A DNA stretch of 28,207 nucleotides from a virus, in IMG/VR virus record IMGVR_UViG_3300027777_000117, positions 1 to 28,207 of that record; one strand, given 5' to 3'. Made by a program: the position numbers and the translations under genes. Below are positions 21,510 to 28,207 of this stretch, one piece after another (the stretch's first letter is position 1; each line of letters begins with the position of its first letter). The notes beneath the pieces were generated by a model. It was not told where the DNA came from and did no database searches. It worked only from the letters and a program-made list of their open reading frames with translations.

Positions 21510-23578
21510 CGAACAACCCGCGCGTTCCTACAAATCTTATCCCGACGAAGATCACGCAGCTTCCGCTGGCTGATACGCCTACGGCTTCTGACACGACGAT
21601 TGTTGTCCAAGGCGGGATTACCAAGCGCGCAACCCTCGGCCAGTTCATTGGAGTCATCGGCCCTACGGGGCCTACAGGCGTGACCGGGCCTACGGGGCCT
21701 ACAGGAGCCGCTTCTACCGTTGCAGGGCCTACGGGGGCCACCGGAGCCACCGGAGTGGGCTTGCAGGGGCCTACGGGGCCTACGGGCGTTGCGGGGCCTA
21801 CGGGGCCTACGGGCGTGCAGGGAAATACGGGCGAGAAGGGGCCTACGGGCGCCGCCTCCACGACTGTTGGGCCTACGGGGCCGACGGGTGGCGTGTCCAC
21901 AACGCCAGGCCCCACGGGGCCTACGGGCGCTACCGGAGCTGTTTCTACGACGCCTGGGCCTACGGGTCCCACGGGTGCGGCATCTACTGTTGTCGGCCCC
22001 ACAGGCCCGACCGGAAATGCAGGAAATAATGGCCCAACGGGACCGACTGGCGCAGCATCTACTGTTGCCGGGCCTACCGGGCCAACTGGCGCGACTGGTG
22101 CGGATTCTACTGTTGCCGGGCCTACCGGGCCAACCGGAAATGCAGGAAGCAACGGACCTACGGGGCCAACCGGCGCTGCATCAACAACCGTTGGCCCAAC
22201 CGGCCCCACAGGGCCAACCGGCGCAACTGGTGCAAATTCCACTGTCCCTGGCCCGACCGGGCCGACCGGAACCGCAGGAAGCAGTGGCCCCACGGGCCCG
22301 ACTGGGGCAGCTTCAACCGTGGCCGGTCCCACCGGCCCCACCGGCCCTACCGGCGCAGTTTCCACAACCCCCGGCCCCACCGGCCCCACTGGCCCCACCG
22401 GAGCGCAGGGCACGTCTTCAAGCTTGTTCCTGTATCTTGCCAATACGCTTGCTACATCAGGCTATCCAAATGACGGTGATATTCTTTGGAATAATGCCAC
22501 CCAGACAAGCGCCACGCAGATCAATGTCAGCCACCTAACTGACAACAACATCGACATTGATATTTTCCTGTCGCTGCTTTCGGTGGGTGAGCAGATCATC
22601 ATCCAATCACAAACCAGTAGCAGCAGCTATCAGAAATGGAATATTTCTGGCACCCCAACCAATGTAAACCCCGGCGCTGCCAATAGCTATTGGACATACC
22701 CTGTTACCTTGGCGGGGTCTGGTGGCGCAGGCACGACAGGCTTCGCCAACGGTGCAGCATTGTTCTTGGCGCTTGTGAACGGGACAACCGGCCCAACAGG
22801 CCCTACAGGGCCTACGGGGGCAGCATCAACGGTTGCCGGTCCTACTGGTCCGACTGGCGCAGTTTCCACAACGCCCGGCCCTACTGGTCCGACTGGCGCG
22901 GTTTCCACAACGCCCGGCCCTACTGGTCCGACTGGTGCAGTTTCCACTACTCCGGGCCCAACGGGGCCAACTGGCGCGGTTTCTACGACTCCGGGCCCAA
23001 CGGGGCCAACTGGTGCCGTCTCAACCACGCCCGGCCCCACTGGTCCCACCGGCGCAGTTTCTACTACTCCCGGCCCCACCGGTCCCACGGGAAGCGCGGG
23101 CGGCGCAGGAAGCACCGGCCCAACTGGCCCGACCGGCCCCACAGTTTACCCCGGCGCTGGCGTCGTCGTCTCCACAGGATCGGCTTGGGGCACGTCCCTG
23201 ACGGCACCGGCTGGCGCATTGGTTGGTACGACTGACACGCAGACGCTGACAAATAAATGGGTGCAGCCCCGTGTGCTTGCCAGCACCGCCAACAGCGCAA
23301 CACCAACGCTGAACACCGACAATTATGATATTATGGTCATCACGGGGCAGTCTGTCGCCATCACTTCGTTTACAACGAACTTGACGGGAACTCCGGTTAA
23401 TGGTCAAAAGCTGTGGATTTCTATTACCGGAACTGGTGCGGTAGGAATCACTTGGGGCGCATCTTTTTCATCGTCAACGGTGACGTTGCCATCGACAACA
23501 GTGACAACGAATCGTCTTGATGTTGGTTTTGTTTGGAATGTCGCCGCAAGTTCGTGGCGGTGTGTAGCATCAGCCTAA
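21506..23578 (+). CDS. Collagen-like tail fibre protein (Gly-Pro-Thr repeats)
   Basis: A 690-residue protein. Residues 1-51 form a globular N-terminal anchor ([20 protein letters not shown]). Residues 52-302 are a collagen-like region of Gly-Pro-Thr triplets broken at regular places by four-residue insertions such as [14 protein letters not shown] globular middle (about 303-425) is followed by a second collagen-like region (426 to about 548) with six tandem [13 protein letters not shown] units. The C-terminus has [12 protein letters not shown] and a beta-rich head ending RLDVGFVWN, found in many phage fibres. Collagen-like repeats trimerise into long rods, and the C-terminal head probably contacts the cell. 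The Thr in GPT can be glycosylated and the Pro hydroxylated in other systems (for example Bacillus BclA has GPT repeats). The gene overlaps the preceding one by ATGA. Repeat number could vary among relatives. Confidence 0.9.
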   Translation: MTNNPRVPTNLIPTKITQLPLADTPTASDTTIVVQGGITKRATLGQFIGVIGPTGPTGVTGPTGPTGAASTVAGPTGATGATGVGLQGPTGPTGVAGPTGPTGVQGNTGEKGPTGAASTTVGPTGPTGGVSTTPGPTGPTGATGAVSTTPGPTGPTGAASTVVGPTGPTGNAGNNGPTGPTGAASTVAGPTGPTGATGADSTVAGPTGPTGNAGSNGPTGPTGAASTTVGPTGPTGPTGATGANSTVPGPTGPTGTAGSSGPTGPTGAASTVAGPTGPTGPTGAVSTTPGPTGPTGPTGAQGTSSSLFLYLANTLATSGYPNDGDILWNNATQTSATQINVSHLTDNNIDIDIFLSLLSVGEQIIIQSQTSSSSYQKWNISGTPTNVNPGAANSYWTYPVTLAGSGGAGTTGFANGAALFLALVNGTTGPTGPTGPTGAASTVAGPTGPTGAVSTTPGPTGPTGAVSTTPGPTGPTGAVSTTPGPTGPTGAVSTTPGPTGPTGAVSTTPGPTGPTGAVSTTPGPTGPTGSAGGAGSTGPTGPTGPTVYPGAGVVVSTGSAWGTSLTAPAGALVGTTDTQTLTNKWVQPRVLASTANSATPTLNTDNYDIMVITGQSVAITSFTTNLTGTPVNGQKLWISITGTGAVGITWGASFSSSTVTLPSTTVTTNRLDVGFVWNVAASSWRCVASA
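21659..22411 (+). repeat. First collagen-like repeat region
   Basis: About 250 codons of Gly-Pro-Thr-dominated triplets, mostly GGN CCN ACN with broken units such as GAASTVA and GAVSTTP. Because the codons are near-symmetrical, the opposite strand also reads as Gly-Pro-Val repeats, an artefact. The DNA is a dense low-complexity tract that assembly software may misplace. Confidence 0.9.
22859..23092 (+). repeat. Six tandem 39-base units in the fibre gene
   Basis: Units of 13 codons ([13 protein letters not shown]) at 22859, 22898, 22937, 22976, 23015 and 23054. The protein unit is identical in all but the last residues, whereas codons differ by silent changes. Units 1 and 2 are nearly identical in DNA, which fits recent slippage. 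The number is a multiple of three bases, so unit gain or loss keeps the frame. Confidence 0.92.
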
Positions 23579-23589
23579 AGGGGGAACTA

Positions 23590-23808
23590 ATGGCTATCAA
23601 GGTTTTGGAAGACGGTCGCATTGCGGATGAGTTTGAGATCGGTGAGGAGCCGTACATCCTTAAGGATGCGCTGGTGATGCGCGTGAGCGACTACGACTCG
23701 TTCACGCCGGAGCAGATCATAGCTATGAAGCAGGCCCGCTATGACAACTGGATCGCCATTGTGACCGCGCCGCCTGTCGAAGAGCCCCCTTCTGATTCTG
23801 CGGTGTAA
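23590..23808 (+). CDS. Small protein between fibre genes, 72 residues
   Basis: ATG 23590 is preceded by AAGGGGG. The product MAIKVLEDGRIADEFEIGEE is acidic, with helices DALVMRVSDYDSF and TPEQIIAMKQARYDNWIAIV, and ends in a Pro-rich acidic tail. Small proteins directly behind fibre genes are often assembly factors or chaperones of the fibre, and this one fits that position. There is no sequence signature beyond that. Confidence 0.6.
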   Translation: MAIKVLEDGRIADEFEIGEEPYILKDALVMRVSDYDSFTPEQIIAMKQARYDNWIAIVTAPPVEEPPSDSAV

Positions 23809-23810
23809 AC

Positions 23811-25994
23811 ATGGCAAATCGGTATTGGGTTGGTGGCACGGGAACTTGGAACGCTAGTAGCACGACCAACTGGTCTGCATCATCTGGCGGGGCGTCTGGT
23901 GCATCTTTTCCAACGGCTGCGGATAACGTTTTCTTTGACCAAACCGGGACGTATACTGTTACAATGTCGGGTGCTTTTGGCAGTTTAACGTGTCTTGACA
24001 TTACGGTTTCGGCTGGGACCGTGACGTTTATTAGCACCGGACCCTTGTCAATTTCTGGAAGCATGTCACTTATTGCAAGTACTATTTGGAATGCTACCGG
24101 TGGAATTACATTTGTTTCAACTGCGGCGGCTACGATAACAACAAATGGTGTTTCAATTAAAGCAACTGGCTTGACATTTAACACTACTGGTTCGTGGCAA
24201 TTATTGGATGCCTTAACGCATACTGGCTCCCTCGGGACAACTTGGATTAATGGAACATTGGACTTAAACAGCAAAGTGCTTACCACAACAAATTTTGTAT
24301 CTAATATTTCAAGTACTCGCACTTTAGCGTTTGGCACAGGGAATATTACAATAACTAGTAGCGGAGTAACCAATATTGTTCCACTGGGTTTAACAATTAC
24401 AGGAACGCCACTGATTATTTATACTTATACTGGGGCTACGGCGGTAACATGCCAAACTGGTGCTCAGTCAGAAGCTACTAGCATATCAGTTAAATTTACC
24501 GCTGGAACATATGCGCTCGCATTTTTGGCTGTTGCTGGTTATACAGCAAAAAATGTAGATTTTACAGGCTTTGCGGGAACATGGAATGCCACTAATACAG
24601 CAACGATCTATGGAAATCTGACGCTTTCGACAGGAATGTCTTTGACTGCATCTACGTCCGCTATGGTTTTTGGCGCAACTTCCGGCACACAGATCATCAC
24701 GTCAAATACCAAAACAATAGACTTCCCTATCACTTTCAATGGCGTTGGCGGAACAGTGCGACTTGCAGATGCGTTAATGCTGGGCGCTACGCGCACATTG
24801 ACGCTCACCAACGGAACACTTGATCTTGATGGCAAGACGCTAACAACAGGTTTGTTTTCTGGAACCGGTAGTACGGCCAGAACCCTCGCCTTTGGCACGG
24901 GCAACATAATCTGCAACGCTGCTGGTGGTACTCTTTGGACAACAGCCACGGCAACTAATTTAACCGTCACGGGAACGCCTGTCGTCAACATTTCAAATTC
25001 TGGTGCGGTGGACACAACAGTTACACCCGGCCAACCCACAGAAACAAATAGCATCTCGTTCAACTTCACTACCGGCACCTACGCACTGACGTTTTTAAAT
25101 ACTGCTAGTCTCGCTGCCAGAAATGTTGATTTCACCGGATTTGCTGGAACGTGGGGCTCAACTTCAACTGGTGTTATTTATGGAAATCTGACGCTTTCAA
25201 CAGGGATGACCCTGACTACATCTGCGTCCGCTATGACTTTTGGTGCGACATCTGGTATCAAGACCATCACATCAAGCACCAAAACTATGGATTTCCCCAT
25301 CACGTTCAACGGCGTTGGTGGAACGTGGCAACTTCAAGACGCGCTGCTGATGGGAACAACGCGTACCCTCACGCACACCAATGGCACCATCGACCTCAAC
25401 GGCAAGACCCTGACCGTTGGAACGCGTTATACAACCGCCACAGGAACAAAAAATCTTACGTTTAATGGCGGAACATTAGTTTGCCCTGACCCAAACACGA
25501 CATCCTTCAATAACGCCGCACCCACAAATTTTAGCACTACAGCCGGAACCGGCACTGGCAAGATCAGCATGACTGCGGCTACTGCTAAGACGTTCGTCGG
25601 CGGCGGCTCTACATTCAACTGCACTTTATCCAATGATGGTGCTGGGGCGTTAACCATTTCGGGCAGCAACACTTTCACAACCATCGCCAACGGCGTCCAG
25701 CCGACAGCCTTCACCTTCACCGCCGCCACGACGCAAACCGTCACAAACTGGAATGTCAGCGGGACTGCTGGCAATCTCGTCACCATCATCAGCAGCACTG
25801 CTAGTGTCCCGGCGCTCTTGTCCAAAGCGTCTGGTACGGTTTCATCCAACTACCTTAGTCTGAAAGACAGCACTGCCACTGGTGGGGCTGCATGGTACGC
25901 TGGTGCTAATTCAACCAACGTCAGCGGCAACCTTGGATGGATATTCACTGCGCCCCCCGCTACAAATACCGGCAACTTCTTCTTCATGTTCTAG
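23811..25994 (+). CDS. Repetitive beta-rich adhesin-like tail protein
   Basis: A 727-residue protein rich in Thr, Ser, Gly and Asn. The start MANRYWVGGTGTWNASSTTN with WSAS...FPTAADNVFFD is a module common in phage tail and surface proteins. The rest is a repeating stack of short strands (GTYALAFL, NVDFTGFAGTW, GNLTLSTGM, FPITFNGVGGT, RTLTLTNGTLDLDGKTL), consistent with a beta-helix or beta-prism. Two near-identical units run from residue 229 and residue 419, about 190 residues apart, with a degenerate third before them. The end FFFMF is hydrophobic. DNA is more AT-rich than the neighbours (many AAT, ACA, ATT codons), a sign of separate origin. A role in host binding is inferred from composition and position. 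Confidence 0.75.
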   Translation: MANRYWVGGTGTWNASSTTNWSASSGGASGASFPTAADNVFFDQTGTYTVTMSGAFGSLTCLDITVSAGTVTFISTGPLSISGSMSLIASTIWNATGGITFVSTAAATITTNGVSIKATGLTFNTTGSWQLLDALTHTGSLGTTWINGTLDLNSKVLTTTNFVSNISSTRTLAFGTGNITITSSGVTNIVPLGLTITGTPLIIYTYTGATAVTCQTGAQSEATSISVKFTAGTYALAFLAVAGYTAKNVDFTGFAGTWNATNTATIYGNLTLSTGMSLTASTSAMVFGATSGTQIITSNTKTIDFPITFNGVGGTVRLADALMLGATRTLTLTNGTLDLDGKTLTTGLFSGTGSTARTLAFGTGNIICNAAGGTLWTTATATNLTVTGTPVVNISNSGAVDTTVTPGQPTETNSISFNFTTGTYALTFLNTASLAARNVDFTGFAGTWGSTSTGVIYGNLTLSTGMTLTTSASAMTFGATSGIKTITSSTKTMDFPITFNGVGGTWQLQDALLMGTTRTLTHTNGTIDLNGKTLTVGTRYTTATGTKNLTFNGGTLVCPDPNTTSFNNAAPTNFSTTAGTGTGKISMTAATAKTFVGGGSTFNCTLSNDGAGALTISGSNTFTTIANGVQPTAFTFTAATTQTVTNWNVSGTAGNLVTIISSTASVPALLSKASGTVSSNYLSLKDSTATGGAAWYAGANSTNVSGNLGWIFTAPPATNTGNFFFMF
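24495..25421 (+). repeat. About 570-base duplicated unit in the adhesin gene
   Basis: Unit 1 starts at 24495 (residue 229, FTAGTYAL) and unit 2 at 25065 (residue 419, FTTGTYAL), a 570-base period. Shared stretches include NVDFTGFAGTW, IYGNLTLSTGM, FPITFNGVGGT and LDLxGKTL. Unit 2 ends near 25421. The two have diverged at many codons, so the duplication is older than that of the 39-base units. Confidence 0.85.
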
Positions 25995-26002
25995 GGGGAA
26001 CC

Positions 26003-27094
26003 ATGAAAATCTGTGTGTATGCAATCAGCAAGAACGAAGCGCATTTCGTAAAACGGTTTTGCGAATCAGCCAAGGATGCGGACCTGATTCTCATCGCTGA
26101 TACGGGGTCTACAGATGGTCTTCCAGAAGAAGCTGCACGTCATGGAGCGACTGTGCATCACATTAGCATTAGCCCTTGGCGATTTGATCTGGCGCGCAAC
26201 GCTGCTTTGGCACTTGTGCCGCGAGACATGGATGTCTGCATTAGCTTGGACATCGACGAAGTTCTTCAACCGGGATGGCGCGAGGAAATAGAACGTGTCT
26301 GGATCAAAGGGCAAACGACCCGACTGCGTTATATGTTCGATTGGGGGTGCGGCATCGCGTTCTACTACGAAAAAATCCACGCCAGAAACGGCTACCACTG
26401 GCACCACCCCTGCCACGAATATCCTGTACCTGACGGACGCATCACGGAAGTCTGGGCACAAACGGACTTCCTCTTGGCGGTCCACAAACCAGACCCGACC
26501 AAATCGCGCGGACAGTACATGGATCTTCTGGAGCTTTCTGTAAAGGAAGACCCCCAGTGCCCCCGCAACGCCTTCTATTACGCTCGTGAGTTGAGCTTCC
26601 ACAGCCGCTGGCAAGAGGCCATTGACGCTTGCAAGAGCTACTTGGCTCTGCCCCGAGCCACCTGGCACAACGAGCGGTGCTACGCCTACAGGGTTATGGG
26701 CCGGAGTTATAACGAACTCCTCAATGTCGAAGCCGCCGAGAAAGCGTTCTTTGCGGCTGCTGGAGAGGCGCCAAACACTCGAGAGCCGTGGTGCGAGCTT
26801 GCCATGCTCACCTATCGCCAGTCCCGCTGGGAGGAGTGCTTCGCCTTCGCCATGCGCGCCTTGAAGATCGTGGATCGCGAGAAGGTCTACACCTGCGACC
26901 CCGAGGTATGGGGATCCCAGCCTCATGACCTGGCCTCAATCGCAGCGTGGCACCTCGGTTTGAAGGACATTTCGATTGAGCAGGCTCGCCTGGCCGTCGA
27001 GAAGGAGCCCGAGAACAAGCGTTTACAAGCAAATTTTGCCTTCGTGACAAAAACTGAGGATTCCAGTATAATCCCCGAGAACCAGGAGCCGTAG
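26003..27094 (+). CDS. Family 2 (GT-A) glycosyltransferase with C-terminal TPR-like helices
   Basis: A 363-residue protein; ATG 26003 follows AGGGGG. The N-terminal GT-A domain begins MKICVYAISKNEAHFVKRFC, then ADTGSTDG (32-39) and a DxD-like SLDIDEVLQP (81-90) that would bind metal and sugar nucleotide. WHHPCHEYPV in the middle adds His residues near a possible active site. From about residue 170 on, helices with Tyr, Trp and Ala spacing (NAFYYARELSFHSRWQEAID, GRSYNELLNVEAAEKAFFAA) look like tetratricopeptide repeats. The enzyme would transfer a sugar onto an acceptor. Position amid fibre genes makes fibre proteins, or a cell-surface glycan, the likely acceptor. The sugar and acceptor are unknown. 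Confidence 0.82.
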   Translation: MKICVYAISKNEAHFVKRFCESAKDADLILIADTGSTDGLPEEAARHGATVHHISISPWRFDLARNAALALVPRDMDVCISLDIDEVLQPGWREEIERVWIKGQTTRLRYMFDWGCGIAFYYEKIHARNGYHWHHPCHEYPVPDGRITEVWAQTDFLLAVHKPDPTKSRGQYMDLLELSVKEDPQCPRNAFYYARELSFHSRWQEAIDACKSYLALPRATWHNERCYAYRVMGRSYNELLNVEAAEKAFFAAAGEAPNTREPWCELAMLTYRQSRWEECFAFAMRALKIVDREKVYTCDPEVWGSQPHDLASIAAWHLGLKDISIEQARLAVEKEPENKRLQANFAFVTKTEDSSIIPENQEP

Positions 27095-27095
27095 C

Positions 27096-27422
27096 ATGGC
27101 AGGAACATTCACATCGTATGTGGTAAGGAACGTCGGCACGTCGGCATCGACGGTGATGACGGTGGCCGCCGCGACGACGACGACCGTCATTGGCCTGTCT
27201 GTCGCCAACACTTCGGTGGCTGACATTACGGTCAGCGTCTACGTCACCAGGTCTGCTGTTGACTACTATGTGGTCAAGTCGGCGCCGGTTCCGGCGGGAT
27301 CCACCTTCATCTTGTCTGGTGGTGACCAAAAGCTTGTGGCGATCACTGGTGACGCCCTCAAGGTGGTGTCGTCTGCCGCTACCTCGGCGGATGTGATCGC
27401 ATCTGTCCTTGAACTGACCTGA
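27096..27422 (+). CDS. Structural hypothetical protein, 108 residues
   Basis: ATG 27096 lies one base after the glycosyltransferase stop, with AGGAG upstream. The product (TSYVVRNVGTSASTVMTVAA, SVANTSVADITVSVYVT, APVPAGSTFILSGGDQKLVA) is a small beta sandwich of a type common in phage fibre regions. A GAC/GAT-rich triplet run near 27160-27187 codes for Ala/Thr. No family recognised. A role as a small fibre or base part is inferred from place. Confidence 0.6.
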   Translation: MAGTFTSYVVRNVGTSASTVMTVAAATTTTVIGLSVANTSVADITVSVYVTRSAVDYYVVKSAPVPAGSTFILSGGDQKLVAITGDALKVVSSAATSADVIASVLELT

Positions 27423-27434
27423 TAGGGAGCGCCC

Positions 27435-27647
27435 ATGCCTTCCAGCTCTGGCTATCTCAGGAGTGTCCCGAACGCGCCTATGCCTGTGGGCGGCGGGACG
27501 AATCGCGCGTTCTATGTGAATGACACGACGATCAGCTACGACTACACCGTGCCAACCAGCAAGAACGCTATGACGGCGGGGCCAGTAACGGTTAACTCTG
27601 GCGTGACGGTAACCATCCCCTCGGGGTCAACCTGGACGGTGATCTAA
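27435..27647 (+). CDS. Small fibre-type protein, 70 residues
   Basis: ATG 27435 is preceded by AGGGAG. After a short Ser/Pro-rich start (MPSSSGYLRSVPNAPMPVGG), the segment AFYVNDTTISYDYTVPTSKN, then AMTAGPVTVNSGVTVTIPSG followed by STWTVI, is a well-known ending of phage fibre proteins (NAMTAGP-x-TV...GVTVTIPSGSxWT). Here it stands alone as a separate protein. It probably caps or joins a fibre. The stop overlaps the start of the next gene by one base. Confidence 0.7.
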   Translation: MPSSSGYLRSVPNAPMPVGGGTNRAFYVNDTTISYDYTVPTSKNAMTAGPVTVNSGVTVTIPSGSTWTVI

Positions 27648-28207
27648 TGCCTGTAGCAATCAAAGGTTCCGGCGGCGGGTCTGTCACTCTCACTGCGGCT
27701 GCGGCTTCGGCTGACACGACGCTGACGCTGCCTAATACGACTGGCACGGTCCTCCTCAACAATACAGCTGCTAATCAAAGCGCCAACGCGCCAACGCAAC
27801 AAATTTTTACCTCCAGTTCAGGCACGTATACAAAACCTGCGGGTGTAGTATGGCTGCGCGTCCGCATGGTTGGAGGCGGCGGCGGCGGCGGTGGCGGTGG
27901 AAATTCTGGTACTGCTGGCTCTGGTGGTACTGGCGGAAATACTACATTTGGATCGTCTTTTTTGACGGCTAATGGCGGCGGTGGAGGAGTTCAACTCAAT
28001 TCATCTATTGGAGGCACTGCCAGTTTGGCTGCCGGTGCCGTTGGCATAGCGTTGCAAGGATCTAGCGGATCAGCCAGTCCTGTTTCTCCATATTACGCAT
28101 CTGGGTCCGCAGGGGGTTCAAGCCCATTTGGAGGGTCTGGGGGTGGCGGATATGCTACTGGTCCTACTGGTTCTGCTGGTGTCTCAAACAGTGGAAGCGG
28201 CGGCGGC
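27647..28207 (+). CDS. Glycine-rich tail fibre protein, partial at window edge
   Basis: The gene starts at ATG 27647 (overlapping the previous stop) and is open for 187 codons to the window end. MPVAIKGSGGGSVTLTAAAA followed by SADTTLTLPNTTGTVLLNN is a typical phage fibre start. IFTSSSGTYTKPAGVVWLRV then RMVGG leads into a long poly-Gly tract and Gly/Ser-rich repeats. The glycine-rich part resembles the receptor-binding tips of several phage fibres (for example T4-like adhesins with poly-Gly II folds). Function as a fibre tip or receptor-binding protein is inferred; the C-terminal part is not in view. Confidence 0.7.
   Translation, partial: MPVAIKGSGGGSVTLTAAAASADTTLTLPNTTGTVLLNNTAANQSANAPTQQIFTSSSGTYTKPAGVVWLRVRMVGGGGGGGGGGNSGTAGSGGTGGNTTFGSSFLTANGGGGGVQLNSSIGGTASLAAGAVGIALQGSSGSASPVSPYYASGSAGGSSPFGGSGGGGYATGPTGSAGVSNSGSGGG

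Noticed and set aside
21472-22443. Long open frame on the minus strand that encodes Gly-Pro-Val repeats
   Set aside because: It mirrors the plus-strand Gly-Pro-Thr repeats, whose codons read as another Gly-Pro repeat in reverse. It has no ribosome-binding site and ends arbitrarily. The same holds for 22687-23142.
22859-23092. Regular repeats that could be mistaken for a CRISPR array
   Set aside because: The units are contiguous, in frame and coding, with no spacers between them.

Overview
The window is a 28.2-kb piece of a tailed double-stranded DNA phage genome that most resembles a podovirus with a P22-type portal and head-to-tail adaptor. It covers DNA packaging, head assembly, adaptor and tail-fibre genes. 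An alphaproteobacterial host is the best guess, because a gene for a GapR (DUF2312) protein, a family typical of Alphaproteobacteria, sits just upstream of the terminase, and the terminase large subunit is of a type common in that class. The small basic proteins with DUF6321- and DUF6496-like sequences recall uncultured aquatic phages. No integrase, tRNA, CRISPR array or insertion sequence was found. The window is cut at both ends inside genes.

Left arm (1-1631, minus strand): a compact operon of eight very small genes (one cut by the window edge), three pairs of which overlap by a few bases. Two promoter-like sites with the same upstream box (1661-1689 and 992-1020) and several look-alike ribosome-binding leaders serve it. 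These are probably early or accessory genes. At 1632-1758 transcription diverges.

Packaging (1759-3834, plus): GapR homologue, terminase small subunit and terminase large subunit, each overlapping the next. An unusual accessory block (3824-10792) lies between terminase and portal. It holds an 1184-residue multidomain protein with a methyltransferase-like region and a striking endonuclease III-type Lys/Asp signature, a prolyl-4-hydroxylase-like 2OG-Fe(II) oxygenase, a DUF6817 (HD-like) protein, and a 778-residue low-complexity protein.

Head (10802-18300): P22-like portal, two small proteins, a GroES-like co-chaperonin, scaffold, a small head-region protein, a decoration-like protein, the major capsid protein with a good terminator behind it, and two further structural proteins. 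A set of three small glycine/lysine-rich proteins (18304-20121) follows, then the head-to-tail adaptor with an inserted discoidin-like domain and a zinc-binding mini-protein.

Fibres (21506-28207): a collagen-like (Gly-Pro-Thr) fibre, a small protein, a long repetitive beta-rich adhesin, a family 2 glycosyltransferase with a TPR tail, and three small or partial fibre-type proteins.

The most interesting possibility is that the phage carries its own tool set for modifying a collagen-like tail fibre: a prolyl-hydroxylase-like enzyme, a glycosyltransferase and a GPT-repeat fibre. Two other strong points are the hidden DNA-glycosylase-like site in the 1184-residue protein and a short [FY]-A-x-G-G motif that recurs in five different gene products.
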